DNA of 57,622 bases from Bacillota bacterium (lineage in GTDB: Bacteria > Bacillota > Clostridia > Christensenellales > Pumilibacteraceae), in NCBI GenBank assembly GCA_009780325.1, contig WRAF01000010.1, positions 1 through 57,622 on the forward strand, in the 5' to 3' direction. Positions 8,359-17,052 of this stretch are shown here, one piece after another. A program made the position numbers and the translations under genes. The stretch's first letter is position 1, and each line of letters starts with the position of its first letter. The notes below the pieces were generated by a model that was not told the DNA's origin, did no database searches, and worked only from the letters and a program-made list of their open reading frames with translations.

Positions 8359-8470
8359 AATGGAAGAGATGCTTAGCAGCATGACAAAATAAATTATAGA
8401 GCATATAGTATAGAAACTACAATGGTATAATCATTTAAATTTATGTCATGCTATCAAGCATCTCTTCTTT
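8359..8470. repeat. Palindromic TGTCAT repeat, unit 2
   Basis: About 112 bases, the inverted partner of unit 1. Ends are GGAAGAGATGCTT and AAGCATCTCTTCTTT; the centre holds TAGTATAGAAACTACAA (8406-8422), which recurs at 12754-12770. Partial relatives are at 724-768, about 12712-12810, 34751-34797 and about 39583-39606. Confidence 0.75.
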
Positions 8471-8591
8471 ATTCTTTCGTTCTTCAATTAATATTTCTTT
8501 AAAATTAAAGGGTGTATTGCTTGCATTTTGAGTTATATGTGTGATAAAATATATATTGAGATATAATAATAAAAGGGGGAGGCAGTTTTAA

Positions 8592-10871
8592 GTGAATCAG
8601 GCATTAATATTTATTAATTTGTTTTTTATGCTTAGCATGCCGCTATTGGCTATTGTTAATCTTTCTCCCATTGTGTTATTGATTATAACAGGAGTTACTG
8701 TTGCGGTTAGTATAGTTTTTTTATTTATGATTGCGCAGGCTATTATGACAAATAAAACTTTAAAATTTAATGCTAATCAAGATAAAATTGGTTCTATTCA
8801 GCCTACGCTTTATACTCCTAGTGCGGATAGCCTAACTTCTTATGAAGCACCGCCTATTTTTGTGAGTGAACCTAAGGCGTTTGATGAGGTAATTTTAAGC
8901 CCTGAATATAAAAAAACTAACATAGAGACCAGTGCGACTCATGAAGAAATGCCTGTGTTTAGTGAGGCTGTGCATGCACATCAAACTGCTTGGCAGCCTG
9001 TTGTGCATGTGCCTGTTTATGAGCCGCAAATTGATAATAGTATAATGTATGAGCCAAAGCCTCCTGTTGCTTTAGATGAAATATCTAATGAAAATATAAC
9101 TAAACATATAGGAGAAAATGAGCAGATTATACCTAATGCTCAGATAGCTTATCAAGAGCCGCTAGCTTTAGATGAAGTTCAGTTGCCGCCGCAATATCAA
9201 CCACAACTGCCGCCGCAATATTATATTCCAGAGCAAAATTATTATCAGCCAAATGCACAGGATTTGATGCAGCATAATATTGCTGAGCCAGAGTTTAATC
9301 AAGAGCAAATATCTCCGCAAGTTATTATATTGCAGTCACCAGGATATCAGCCGCAACCCATGACTCAGCCAATAATTATTAATCAAGCGCCGCCTCCGCA
9401 GCCTGCTATTATCTTGCAGCAGCCGCCTTTATCTAATCCAGCTCCAATGATGCAGCCCCCCATGATTACGCAGCCTTTAATGCCGTCACTTACCCCGATA
9501 TTGACATATCCTAATCCTATGCAGTTTGCGCCTTTTTATCCGCCTCCGCCTATGCCTCAAATTGTTGTTGCTTCTTGTCCACAGCATAATAAACAGTGCA
9601 TATCAGCGCCGCTATGCAGTGGCTTGAATGAAACTAAAAAGCCTTTAGAGACTTCAAAAAATTTACAGTGTTCTAATTTAGAAACTAATAACTCTATAAA
9701 TAAAGCAGAGTCAATCCATAAACCGATTGAGTCTAAGCCGTTTATAGAGCCGCCACTTGATTTTAGTTCACGTCTAGTACCTATGGCTAATTTTAAAATT
9801 GATGAGCCTATTAAAGATAACAGAGTATATGGCGGGGCAGTTAATGAAGTCAAAAAGCCTTTAATCCATCCTCTGCCAAGGACTATTAATGAAAGAATAA
9901 AAACTGCTGAAGGTATATATCAGCATGTTGGTATGATGTTGTCAAATATTGATGAGAGGCCTCTTATTGATGCTGTATTAAATATTGAAAATAGATTAAA
10001 AGAGCAAGAAGAATTAAGATATTGGCAAGAAGAAGAGGCGATGAGAGAAATAATTGCACAAAGAGAATTAGAAACTCAAAGGCAGCTGCAGATGAAAAGA
10101 GAGCTAGATGAATTGAAAGAGCAGCAAAGATTGCAGCAAGAGAGGGAATTAAGGGTTCAAAGAGATTTAGAAGAATTAATAGCACAGATGGAATTATTAA
10201 AAGGGCAAGAATTTTTAGCATTGCAAGCGCAGCAAAAAATTGATGAAGAAGTGATTATAGAGGATAAAATTTTAGAGAAACATGATAATTTTGAGTTGAA
10301 TGCACAAGAGGATATAAAATTGCCGCCAAGCAATATGTCAGATAGATATGCAATGATTTTTCCGTTAACTAGGATAGAGATTGCAGATGAAACTAAGCGT
10401 GCAAATATTTCTGGGGTAGAGGTTGTTGAAAGGTATGATAAACCTGCAGCACCTACATCACTTAAAATTAATGGCAAAACATATGCAATGCTGCATGGGA
10501 CTGACATGGGCATAAGTATGACGGTTAAAATTCCTGATGCATATGCGCATGAGTTATGCAGAAAGCATAAAAGAGTGCAGACAGCTAAATTTCCTAAGGG
10601 TGCTAATTGGTATCATGTTCCTATAGATGAAAGTTTTGAAACTAAAGAGCAAGTTTATAGAATATTGAATAATTCAATGCAGTACATTGCAAATATGCCT
10701 AAATCAGAGCCTAAGGTGACAGTGCCTAAAGTGGTGGCAGCAAAGCAAAAAATAAGGGAGCAAAAAAACAGTGCTAGCGGTTCTAGCGGCGGCGGAAACT
10801 ATCCAAGGTCTATAGGAGGCAATGGGGCAGTGTCGAAAACAGGATATCCAAGAGGCGGAGTTAGAAAATAA
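8592..10871 (+). CDS. Membrane-anchored Pro/Gln-rich protein with coiled coil and YjbR-like C-terminal domain
   Basis: The start is GTG at 8592 with GGGGGAGG 8 bases upstream. Residues about 1-55 form two hydrophobic segments; about 60-340 is a low-complexity, Pro/Gln-rich linker with many PPQ and QPP repeats; about 465-560 is a charged Glu/Arg/Gln coiled coil. Residues about 640-720 (GKTYAMLHGTDMGISM, then AKFPKGANWYHVPID) resemble the MmcQ/YjbR fold (lysine or phosphate-like binding domain of unknown role). The tail is Gly/Ser-rich. Together it looks like a membrane-tethered scaffold; I give no function. The stop codon lies inside a MITE whose left end is cut, so the original C-terminus may have been different. 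Confidence 0.8.
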   Translation: MNQALIFINLFFMLSMPLLAIVNLSPIVLLIITGVTVAVSIVFLFMIAQAIMTNKTLKFNANQDKIGSIQPTLYTPSADSLTSYEAPPIFVSEPKAFDEVILSPEYKKTNIETSATHEEMPVFSEAVHAHQTAWQPVVHVPVYEPQIDNSIMYEPKPPVALDEISNENITKHIGENEQIIPNAQIAYQEPLALDEVQLPPQYQPQLPPQYYIPEQNYYQPNAQDLMQHNIAEPEFNQEQISPQVIILQSPGYQPQPMTQPIIINQAPPPQPAIILQQPPLSNPAPMMQPPMITQPLMPSLTPILTYPNPMQFAPFYPPPPMPQIVVASCPQHNKQCISAPLCSGLNETKKPLETSKNLQCSNLETNNSINKAESIHKPIESKPFIEPPLDFSSRLVPMANFKIDEPIKDNRVYGGAVNEVKKPLIHPLPRTINERIKTAEGIYQHVGMMLSNIDERPLIDAVLNIENRLKEQEELRYWQEEEAMREIIAQRELETQRQLQMKRELDELKEQQRLQQERELRVQRDLEELIAQMELLKGQEFLALQAQQKIDEEVIIEDKILEKHDNFELNAQEDIKLPPSNMSDRYAMIFPLTRIEIADETKRANISGVEVVERYDKPAAPTSLKINGKTYAMLHGTDMGISMTVKIPDAYAHELCRKHKRVQTAKFPKGANWYHVPIDESFETKEQVYRILNNSMQYIANMPKSEPKVTVPKVVAAKQKIREQKNSASGSSGGGNYPRSIGGNGAVSKTGYPRGGVRK

Positions 10872-11025
10872 AATAGGAAAGACTAGAGACAACAATGTTG
10901 TTCAAAAACTCCACATTCGGTCGTCAATACTGCTAGTATAGCCTCTCTCAAGTGTTCATTTTTATCCTGGCACTGCAATCAAAAATATGCTTACTATATA
11001 CCAATTTATTTTCAAGACAGGTCTA
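10864..11025. mobile_element. MITE, copy 1 (left end truncated)
   Basis: It shares its whole length with the copies at 23649-23856 and 37142-37316 (for example CATTCGGTCGTCAATACTGC and TTCATTTTTRTCCTGGCAC). The right end is the complete TTTATTTTCAAGACAGGTC followed by TA. The left end lacks the outer 12 or so bases and starts at GAAAATAAAATAGG, within the last codons of the preceding gene. No transposase gene is present. Confidence 0.85.
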
Positions 11026-11037
11026 TTAATATATTTT

Positions 11038-11073
11038 AAAAAGCAGTATTTTCTTATAAACACTGCTTTTTAA
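11038..11073. terminator. Hairpin terminator after the coiled-coil gene
   Basis: AAAAAGCAGT, a 14-base loop, ACTGCTTTTT. The A- and T-tracts make it usable on both strands. Confidence 0.7.
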
Positions 11074-11114
11074 AAGTATAAGAAAAAACGTCTATGAGAA
11101 ATGTATAAGCTAAC

Positions 11115-11153
11115 TCAAAAAAGCCGAACCTCTAAGTGAGGGAAGTGGGCTTT
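11115..11153 (-). terminator. Terminator of the dehydratase-like gene
   Basis: On the minus strand AAAGCCC, an inner CCTC/GAGG stem, then GGCTTTTTT. It lies about 140 bases after the stop of the gene at 11295-12551. Confidence 0.7.
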
Positions 11154-11294
11154 AGATCACATTTTTTATTTGAGAATAAAAATTATAGACTAATTATAGA
11201 TAGTTAGTGTAGTGAGTAAAAGAGAGATAATTAATATATGCCTGTTTTAAAGTTTTAATTTTTAATATAAGACTATAAGCACGAAATATATCGA

Positions 11295-12551
11295 CTATTC
11301 ATTTTTTTCTTTTTTTATATTTTCCTTTGCTATGCTCAGCATTAATTTAATCCTATTTTCTTGATTGACTCTTGTTGCGGATGCATCATAATCTATGGGA
11401 GTAATATTTGAAAGCGGGGCTAATTCTTTGATTCTTTTAATCACGCTTTTGCCGACAATATGGTTAGGCAGACATCCAAATGGCTGGGCACATACAATGT
11501 TGTTGACTCCATGTTCAATTAATTCCATCATCTCGGCTGGAAGCAGCCATCCTTCACCCATTTTTACGCCTAAATCCACTACACCTTCAGTTAATTTCCA
11601 TAAATGCTCTATACCTGTACTAGGTACAAATCTTTTGTCATCACCCACTGCATCTTTAATCAATAAATCCCATTTTTTCATGCTGTTTAACACCTTATTA
11701 AAAATCCATGCCGTCAATCTTCCTCGTCCATAAAATTTAGAGTCAAATACATTATTTGCAATACAATACATGATAAATCCCATAAGCCCAGGGACAATAA
11801 CCTCACAGCCTTCACTGCGCAAAAATTCCTCTAAATTATTATTGCCTAGAGGGGCAAATTTAACATAAATTTCACCCACCACACCCACTTTAATCTTGTC
11901 AGTATATTCACATTCAATAGTATCAAAATCATCTTTGATTTGTTTTAAATTTTCTTTTGTGCGCTTATAATTTGAATTATCCAATTCATGTTTTAATTTT
12001 TCTTCCCAAAAACTCACCTTTTTATCAGTATCACCCTTATTTTTTTCATATGACAAATAATGGTTTTTCATAAGCATAAGCATATCGCCATAGATAACGG
12101 CGGCTCTGGCTTTTTTTAGTTTCTTTAAATTGAATTTTATTATATTTTGTTTTTCTAAGCCAGAAAAATTGATTGATAAAACAGGCACCTGAGGAAAACC
12201 CGCTTCAATCAAGCCGCTTCTTAATAGATGAATATAATTTGATGCACGGCATCCGCCCCCTGTTTGACTCATAGCAAGTGCTATTTTATCTACATCATAT
12301 TTGCCGCTTGCTAAGGCATCAATTAATTGTCCTGTAGTCAATAGGCAAGGATAGCATATGTCGTTGTGCACATATTTTAAGCCTTTTTCAATAAGTGACG
12401 GCTCTGTCCCTCTTAGCAGCTCAAATTTATAGCTGTCATCTTCAAAGACTTTTAATATTAGACCAAAATGTACAGGCAGCATATCAGGGGCTAAGATAGT
12501 GTGTGTTTTTTTCATTTTTTTGGTGAATATAGGGAACTTATAATCTATCAT
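11295..12551 (-). CDS. 2-hydroxyacyl-CoA dehydratase-like protein (HgdB-type, activase-associated)
   Basis: The 418-residue protein matches the C-terminal part of the very long CoA-enzyme activases, which resembles a dehydratase D-type subunit. Seen motifs are ICYPCLLTTGQL (about residues 65-76), AMSQTGGGCRASNY (about 93-106) and AQPFGCLPNHIVGK (about 363-376), whose cysteines are the likely ligands of an iron-sulfur cluster. In the family the activase passes an electron, driven by ATP, to such a partner. The substrate here is unknown; many family members of this long type have no proven reaction. GAAAGGA lies 10 bases before the ATG. It is downstream of, and in line with, the 963-residue activase gene, with which it is fused in many relatives. 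Confidence 0.85.
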   Translation of the reverse strand: MIDYKFPIFTKKMKKTHTILAPDMLPVHFGLILKVFEDDSYKFELLRGTEPSLIEKGLKYVHNDICYPCLLTTGQLIDALASGKYDVDKIALAMSQTGGGCRASNYIHLLRSGLIEAGFPQVPVLSINFSGLEKQNIIKFNLKKLKKARAAVIYGDMLMLMKNHYLSYEKNKGDTDKKVSFWEEKLKHELDNSNYKRTKENLKQIKDDFDTIECEYTDKIKVGVVGEIYVKFAPLGNNNLEEFLRSEGCEVIVPGLMGFIMYCIANNVFDSKFYGRGRLTAWIFNKVLNSMKKWDLLIKDAVGDDKRFVPSTGIEHLWKLTEGVVDLGVKMGEGWLLPAEMMELIEHGVNNIVCAQPFGCLPNHIVGKSVIKRIKELAPLSNITPIDYDASATRVNQENRIKLMLSIAKENIKKEKNE

Positions 12552-12927
12552 GTTTATGTTTTCCTTTCATTTTTAGCTTGGGATAGCGTTTAATTAATAG
12601 TTGAATTCTGTCATCTTGAATTCGCTCATTATATATCATCCTAGGGGGGGCAAAGTCCATGGTCACGAATAACTCTTAGGTAATTATCATAAAGAGACAG
12701 GTGTTTTTTAATGATGGGATTCTTATAGAATGATAAAAATAAAATTGGGGAAGTAGTATAGAAACTACAAATAGGATGACAATTATATTCATGTTGTAAC
12801 TCCATGTCAAAAGGTTATGGCATGACATAAATAAAATAGTTCACTAAATGCAAAAGCTATAAAGCTATTTTGTTTAGACTTAAAATTTTGTCATACTGTG
12901 GCAAACGGGTGCAATAATGATAGGTAA
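12552..12927. other. Intergenic region between the two activase-system genes
   Basis: About 375 bases with no gene. It holds a run of seven G (about 12644-12650) and a decayed copy of the palindromic TGTCAT element (about 12712-12810, with TAGTATAGAAACTACAA at 12754-12770). The repeat may have split an operon that was once tighter. Confidence 0.5.
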
Positions 12928-15819
12928 TTAATCAATTGCTGCCAATAAACTTTTTATTCTTATCTTGACTGCGCCCAAGTTTGTAATTTCATCAATTTTT
13001 AGCTGAGTATACAATTTATTTTTTCTGTTCAAAATCTTGCGTACCTCATCTGTTGTGACCGCATCAACTCCGCACCCAAACGATACTAACTGTACTAAGT
13101 TCATGTCTTTGTTGTTTCCTGCATAATCAGCTGCAGAGTATAATCTAGCATGATAAGTCCATTGGTTTAATGTGTTGGTTTTTACTGCTTTTAAGGGCAA
13201 ACAATCTTCTGATATAACAGCCTTACCCATTTGGCAGATTAGCCTAGGTATGCCTTTGTTTACCTCAGGGTCAAGATGATACGGCCGCCCTACTAGTACG
13301 ATTATGCCTTGATTAGCTGCTCTGGCTGCTTTAATTATCCTTTGTCCTTCAATCTTAATGTCTTCTAAATAGGCATTGTGTTCTGCCATGCCTTTTTTTA
13401 ATGCTGTTTTAATTTCACCCAATGATAAATCCTTATATTCTTTGGATAAACTCTCATGCAAGGTTTTAGCTGCTGTTTTCATATTGTTTAAGTCAATAAA
13501 GGGCTGGAAAAATTTTAAGGCAGGTTTAGAGATTCCTATTACTTGAGGATAATAAGCGACAACGGGGCAGTTATAATGATTGTTAGAAATTTTTTCATCA
13601 AAGTTATATGATAGGCAAGGGTAGAAAATAGAGTCTATGCCTTGATTAATTAAGTGATTAATGTGCCCATGTACCAGTTTTGCCGGATAGCAAACAGTGT
13701 CAGACGGGATATCTGACTGACCTTTTCTAAAGGTTGCAGAGTCGGATATGGGAGAGATCACAGGGTCAAAATTCAGATGTGTGAAAAATGCGTGCCAAAA
13801 GGGGAGCATTTCAAACATGTTTAATTGAAACGGGAGACCGATTTTTCCACGAACTGCTTTGTCATTTTTATCATTGTTTTGTAAAGAATAGCTTTGCAGC
13901 TTTTTTAGTTTATAATCAAAGATATTAAAGTCATTGTCTTTATTTTTGCTGTTTATGGGCAATGTGCATTTATTGCCGCTTATGAATTTTTGTGAATTAG
14001 AAAAAGTAGTGATAGATAAAGCACAATGATTTGTGCAAAGATTGCAACGTGCTTCTTTTTGAGAGTAATTAAAATTTTCAAGTTCTTCTTTGCTTAAAAG
14101 ATTTTTTTCTTCTAATTCCATAGAATAAAGTGCTGCTCCATATGCCCCCATAAGTCCAGCAATGTTTGGACGCAACACATTAAATCCCATTTCTAATTCA
14201 AATGCTCTGAGCACTGCATCGGATAAAAATGTGCCGCCTTGTACGATAATATTGGTTCCAAGCGCATCTTTATCTCTTATCCGTATTACTTTATATAAAG
14301 CATTTCTTATTACGCTAAAAGCAAGTCCTGCTGCAATATCTGCTTGTGTCACTCCATCTTTTTGTGCTTGCTTAATTGATGAATTCATAAACACAGTGCA
14401 TCTTGACCCTAGATCCACTGGTTTGGGCGCTAACAAAGCGATGTTAGAAAATTCTGCAATGCCAATTTCCAGTGTGTCGGCAATGGTCTGCAAAAAAGAA
14501 CCGCATCCGCTAGAGCATGCTTCATTTAAAAATATATCGTCAATTGCTTGGTTTTTAATTTTAAAACATTTCATGTCTTGCCCGCCGATATCGATTACAA
14601 AATCAACATCAGGCATCAATTTTTTGGCTGCAAAAAAATGTGCGCTGGTTTCAACTACTCCGCCGCTTAAATTAAATGCGCTTACAATTAATTCTTCTCC
14701 ATAGCCTGTTGCTGCGCCGCCATAAATCTTTAAATCAGGATAATCATTATATATATTTAATAAAAACTCTTTAACAGCTGTGACAGGAGACCCTAAATTT
14801 TTTGAATAACTGTCTTTTAATAACACTCCGTCTTCACCAGTCAATACTATTTTGATTGTAGTAGACCCGCTGTCCACACCCAAATAAATTTTTTTGTCCT
14901 TTTCAATATACTCATTCAAATCTCCAGTATTAATATGCAATACATCATGCCTTGTTTTAAACTCATTGTATTCATATTCATTTTTAAATAATGGCTGCAA
15001 TGCAGCATAACTTGATTTTATATCTTTGTTTTCTATCTTTTTAATTAGGTCACTTAAATTAAATTCTTTGTCCGCTAAACTAGCTGTACCCATTGCAACA
15101 AAATATAATGAGTTGTCAGGCAAGACTCCTTTGCTATTTAAAATTTCATCAAAGCAATCTCTTAAGCTAGAAATAAATGTCAAAGGACCGCCCAAATATA
15201 CAATGTTTCCTTCAATCTTGCGTCCTTGTGCTAAACCGCCTATAGTTTGGTCCACAATCGCATATAAAATACTTTTAGATAAATCGGCTATGTCTGCTCC
15301 TTGATTTAATAATGGCTGAATATCAGTTTTTGCAAAAACTCCGCATCTAGATGCAATAGGATATATTTTTTTAGCATTTTTAGCTAATTCGTTTAATTTG
15401 TCTGAAGTTATTCCTAATAAACTAGCTGTTTGGTCAATAAATGCTCCTGTACCGCCTGCACATGTTCCGTTCATGCGGACTTCTAATCCACCGCTCATAA
15501 ACAATATCTTTGCATCCTCTCCGCCTAATTCAATTGCAACATCAACATTTTCATTAATGTTGTCAATAGCTAGTTTAGTTGCATAAACTTCTTGAACAAA
15601 AGGTACGTCTAAAGTATTGGCTAGACCCATGCCTGCACTTCCGCTCATAGAAAAATAAGCAGCGGAATAATCCCTTTTAAGCACGCTTAAAATTTGTATT
15701 ACCTTTTCTTCAATTTTAGAAAAATGTCTAAAATAATCTTTAAAAACTATGTTGCTGTTATTATCTAAAACGACTGCTTTTATTGTAGTAGAGCCTACAT
15801 CTAATCCAATTTTATACAT
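12928..15819 (-). CDS. Acyl-CoA dehydratase activase, two BcrAD/BadFG domains plus DUF2229
   Basis: The 963-residue protein has two ASKHA-type ATPase domains: residues about 1-260 (GLDVGSTTIKAVV, ELGGEDAK, NGTCAGGTGAFIDQ, ASRCGVFAKTD) and about 310-580 (GVDSGSTTIK, DIGGQDMK, NEACSSGCGSFLQ, GSRCTVFMNS). The cysteines in NGTCAGG and SRCGVF, and their counterparts, fit the cluster bridging two subunits in HgdC-type activases. The rest, from about 640, is a DUF2229-like region with CxxC (RCNLCTNHC) and late motifs KLVHGHINHL and GRPYHLDPEVNKGIP. It should deliver low-potential electrons to the partner at 11295. The ATG has no ribosome site; TATAAT ends 7 bases before it, so the message is probably leaderless. 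Confidence 0.9.
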   Translation of the reverse strand: MYKIGLDVGSTTIKAVVLDNNSNIVFKDYFRHFSKIEEKVIQILSVLKRDYSAAYFSMSGSAGMGLANTLDVPFVQEVYATKLAIDNINENVDVAIELGGEDAKILFMSGGLEVRMNGTCAGGTGAFIDQTASLLGITSDKLNELAKNAKKIYPIASRCGVFAKTDIQPLLNQGADIADLSKSILYAIVDQTIGGLAQGRKIEGNIVYLGGPLTFISSLRDCFDEILNSKGVLPDNSLYFVAMGTASLADKEFNLSDLIKKIENKDIKSSYAALQPLFKNEYEYNEFKTRHDVLHINTGDLNEYIEKDKKIYLGVDSGSTTIKIVLTGEDGVLLKDSYSKNLGSPVTAVKEFLLNIYNDYPDLKIYGGAATGYGEELIVSAFNLSGGVVETSAHFFAAKKLMPDVDFVIDIGGQDMKCFKIKNQAIDDIFLNEACSSGCGSFLQTIADTLEIGIAEFSNIALLAPKPVDLGSRCTVFMNSSIKQAQKDGVTQADIAAGLAFSVIRNALYKVIRIRDKDALGTNIIVQGGTFLSDAVLRAFELEMGFNVLRPNIAGLMGAYGAALYSMELEEKNLLSKEELENFNYSQKEARCNLCTNHCALSITTFSNSQKFISGNKCTLPINSKNKDNDFNIFDYKLKKLQSYSLQNNDKNDKAVRGKIGLPFQLNMFEMLPFWHAFFTHLNFDPVISPISDSATFRKGQSDIPSDTVCYPAKLVHGHINHLINQGIDSIFYPCLSYNFDEKISNNHYNCPVVAYYPQVIGISKPALKFFQPFIDLNNMKTAAKTLHESLSKEYKDLSLGEIKTALKKGMAEHNAYLEDIKIEGQRIIKAARAANQGIIVLVGRPYHLDPEVNKGIPRLICQMGKAVISEDCLPLKAVKTNTLNQWTYHARLYSAADYAGNNKDMNLVQLVSFGCGVDAVTTDEVRKILNRKNKLYTQLKIDEITNLGAVKIRIKSLLAAID

Positions 15820-15826
15820 AAATGAT

Positions 15827-15856
15827 ATTATAACATATTGAAAATTAGTTTGTCTA
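15827..15856 (-). promoter_or_regulatory. Leaderless promoter of the activase gene
   Basis: On the minus strand TAGACA (15851-15856), 18 bases, TATAAT (15827-15832), 7 bases, ATG at 15819. It is back to back with the promoter at 15861. Confidence 0.7.
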
Positions 15857-15860
15857 CTAG

Positions 15861-15889
15861 TTGACTTGATGTTTTTTATGTGTTATTAT
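15861..15889 (+). promoter_or_regulatory. Leaderless promoter of the small membrane protein gene
   Basis: TTGACT, 17 bases, TATTAT, 6 bases (ATTAGC), ATG at 15896. There is no ribosome site. Confidence 0.65.
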
Positions 15890-15895
15890 ATTAGC

Positions 15896-16309
15896 ATGAA
15901 CAAAGATGATTTAAATACTCCTGATTTAATTGAGGAGCAAAATGATGACAATGAACAAAAAAGCATTCCTTTATATAAAAGAGTGCTTGCTATTGCGGGC
16001 ATATCTATTTTTGCAATTGGTATAGCTGCAATGATTGCTAGTTTTATAGCTGATGGTGATTTAGAAAATGTGTTTCAAATCATTGCGCTAGTGGGCATGG
16101 GCACAGGTTTTTTGGTGTTTTTGTTTTTGTACATGGGCGGAAGCATGCCGTTTAAAAAAGAAAAGAAAAAAGAAGAAGAAAGGATTAGAATGGAGTATTT
16201 AAGGATGAAGGCAGAAGAAGACGGAGAGAGTCAAAAAGAAGAAACTAATGATGGTGAAGATGTTAGTCTTTGTGAAAATACTCACTTACCCCTGTCCGAG
16301 ACAGAATAG
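15896..16309 (+). CDS. Small two-helix membrane protein with acidic tail
   Basis: Function unknown. An acidic N-terminus (MNKDDLNTPDLIEEQNDDNE) is followed by two membrane helices (about residues 33-54 and 67-85) and a long charged, probably helical, tail rich in Lys and Glu. I start at the ATG at 15896 rather than at upstream in-frame codons, because those lie inside the promoter. The last 47 bases overlap, in opposite direction, the 3' end of the gene at 16263-17033, so at least the tails of the two messages are complementary. Confidence 0.65.
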   Translation: MNKDDLNTPDLIEEQNDDNEQKSIPLYKRVLAIAGISIFAIGIAAMIASFIADGDLENVFQIIALVGMGTGFLVFLFLYMGGSMPFKKEKKKEEERIRMEYLRMKAEEDGESQKEETNDGEDVSLCENTHLPLSETE

Positions 16310-17033
16310 CAAGACTAAGTGAAACGCCGCTCATTAATAAAAAATATAGCCCGAAATTAAAAAAGGCTGCGCCGATGATTAATGTGAAAAATACAAATAA
16401 ATAACTCTTTGTGCGTCTTTTATCTAAAGCATTTGCTAAAAAGCCTTTTAATTTTTCTTTTCTATTAACTTTTGTATCTAATTTTGGCAAACTGTCTAAA
16501 CTCTTTAATAATTTATAAACTTTGTCGCTTTTAAAAATTTCTAACCTTAAACCAGTCAATCTTGTTTTTGCCAGTTCTAAATTTTTATCTTGTTCGCCTA
16601 TTAATACTATCAATGTTTTAGCAGTTGCTCTTTTGGCTTCATTATAAATTCTTACTAGTCTTTTTATAGAAAGTGATTCTGTTAGATTAGGATACACTAT
16701 GCTGTTTTTAATCCTTAAATAATTCTTTTCTTTGATTACCTCTTCATATTTTTTTTCAAATGCATTAAAAAAATATTCTAGACAAGCGTGTTCATCTAAA
16801 AATAAAAAATATTCTGTTGTTAGTCTTGCCAATATATTATCAAATTCTTTTATGCGCCTTTTATTACTTCTAATGTTTAATGGCATTAGTACTCCTAACG
16901 TAGCAATTATCGATACAATTAAAGCGATATAAGTTTCTTCGGCATAAAATCTTGCAAATACAAATGCAAACAAAAAAATAGCAATTGCTATCACCAAGTT
17001 ATCTAAAACTCTTGCTAATCTACTTTTTATCAT
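16263..17033 (-). CDS. Membrane protein of unknown function
   Basis: I do not recognise the family. With the ATG at 17033 the protein has 256 residues: two N-terminal membrane helices (about 10-50), a soluble middle of about 140 residues with mixed charge, and two C-terminal helices (about 205-245). The frame stays open upstream to 17189, but that part would be antisense to the conserved start of the threonylcarbamoyl-AMP synthase, so I take the shorter form. No ribosome site is seen before the ATG; AATAAT lies 6 bases upstream, a weak match to the leaderless pattern. Both ends of the gene overlap or abut genes on the other strand. Confidence 0.6.
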   Translation of the reverse strand: MIKSRLARVLDNLVIAIAIFLFAFVFARFYAEETYIALIVSIIATLGVLMPLNIRSNKRRIKEFDNILARLTTEYFLFLDEHACLEYFFNAFEKKYEEVIKEKNYLRIKNSIVYPNLTESLSIKRLVRIYNEAKRATAKTLIVLIGEQDKNLELAKTRLTGLRLEIFKSDKVYKLLKSLDSLPKLDTKVNRKEKLKGFLANALDKRRTKSYLFVFFTLIIGAAFFNFGLYFLLMSGVSLSLAILSRTGVSEYFHKD

Positions 17034-17052
17034 GTCTAAATTATTGACAAAT

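Noticed and set aside
9964-10513. Leu/Ser-rich minus-strand frames within the coiled-coil gene
   Set aside because: They are shadows of Glu/Gln/Arg codons of the plus-strand coiled coil.
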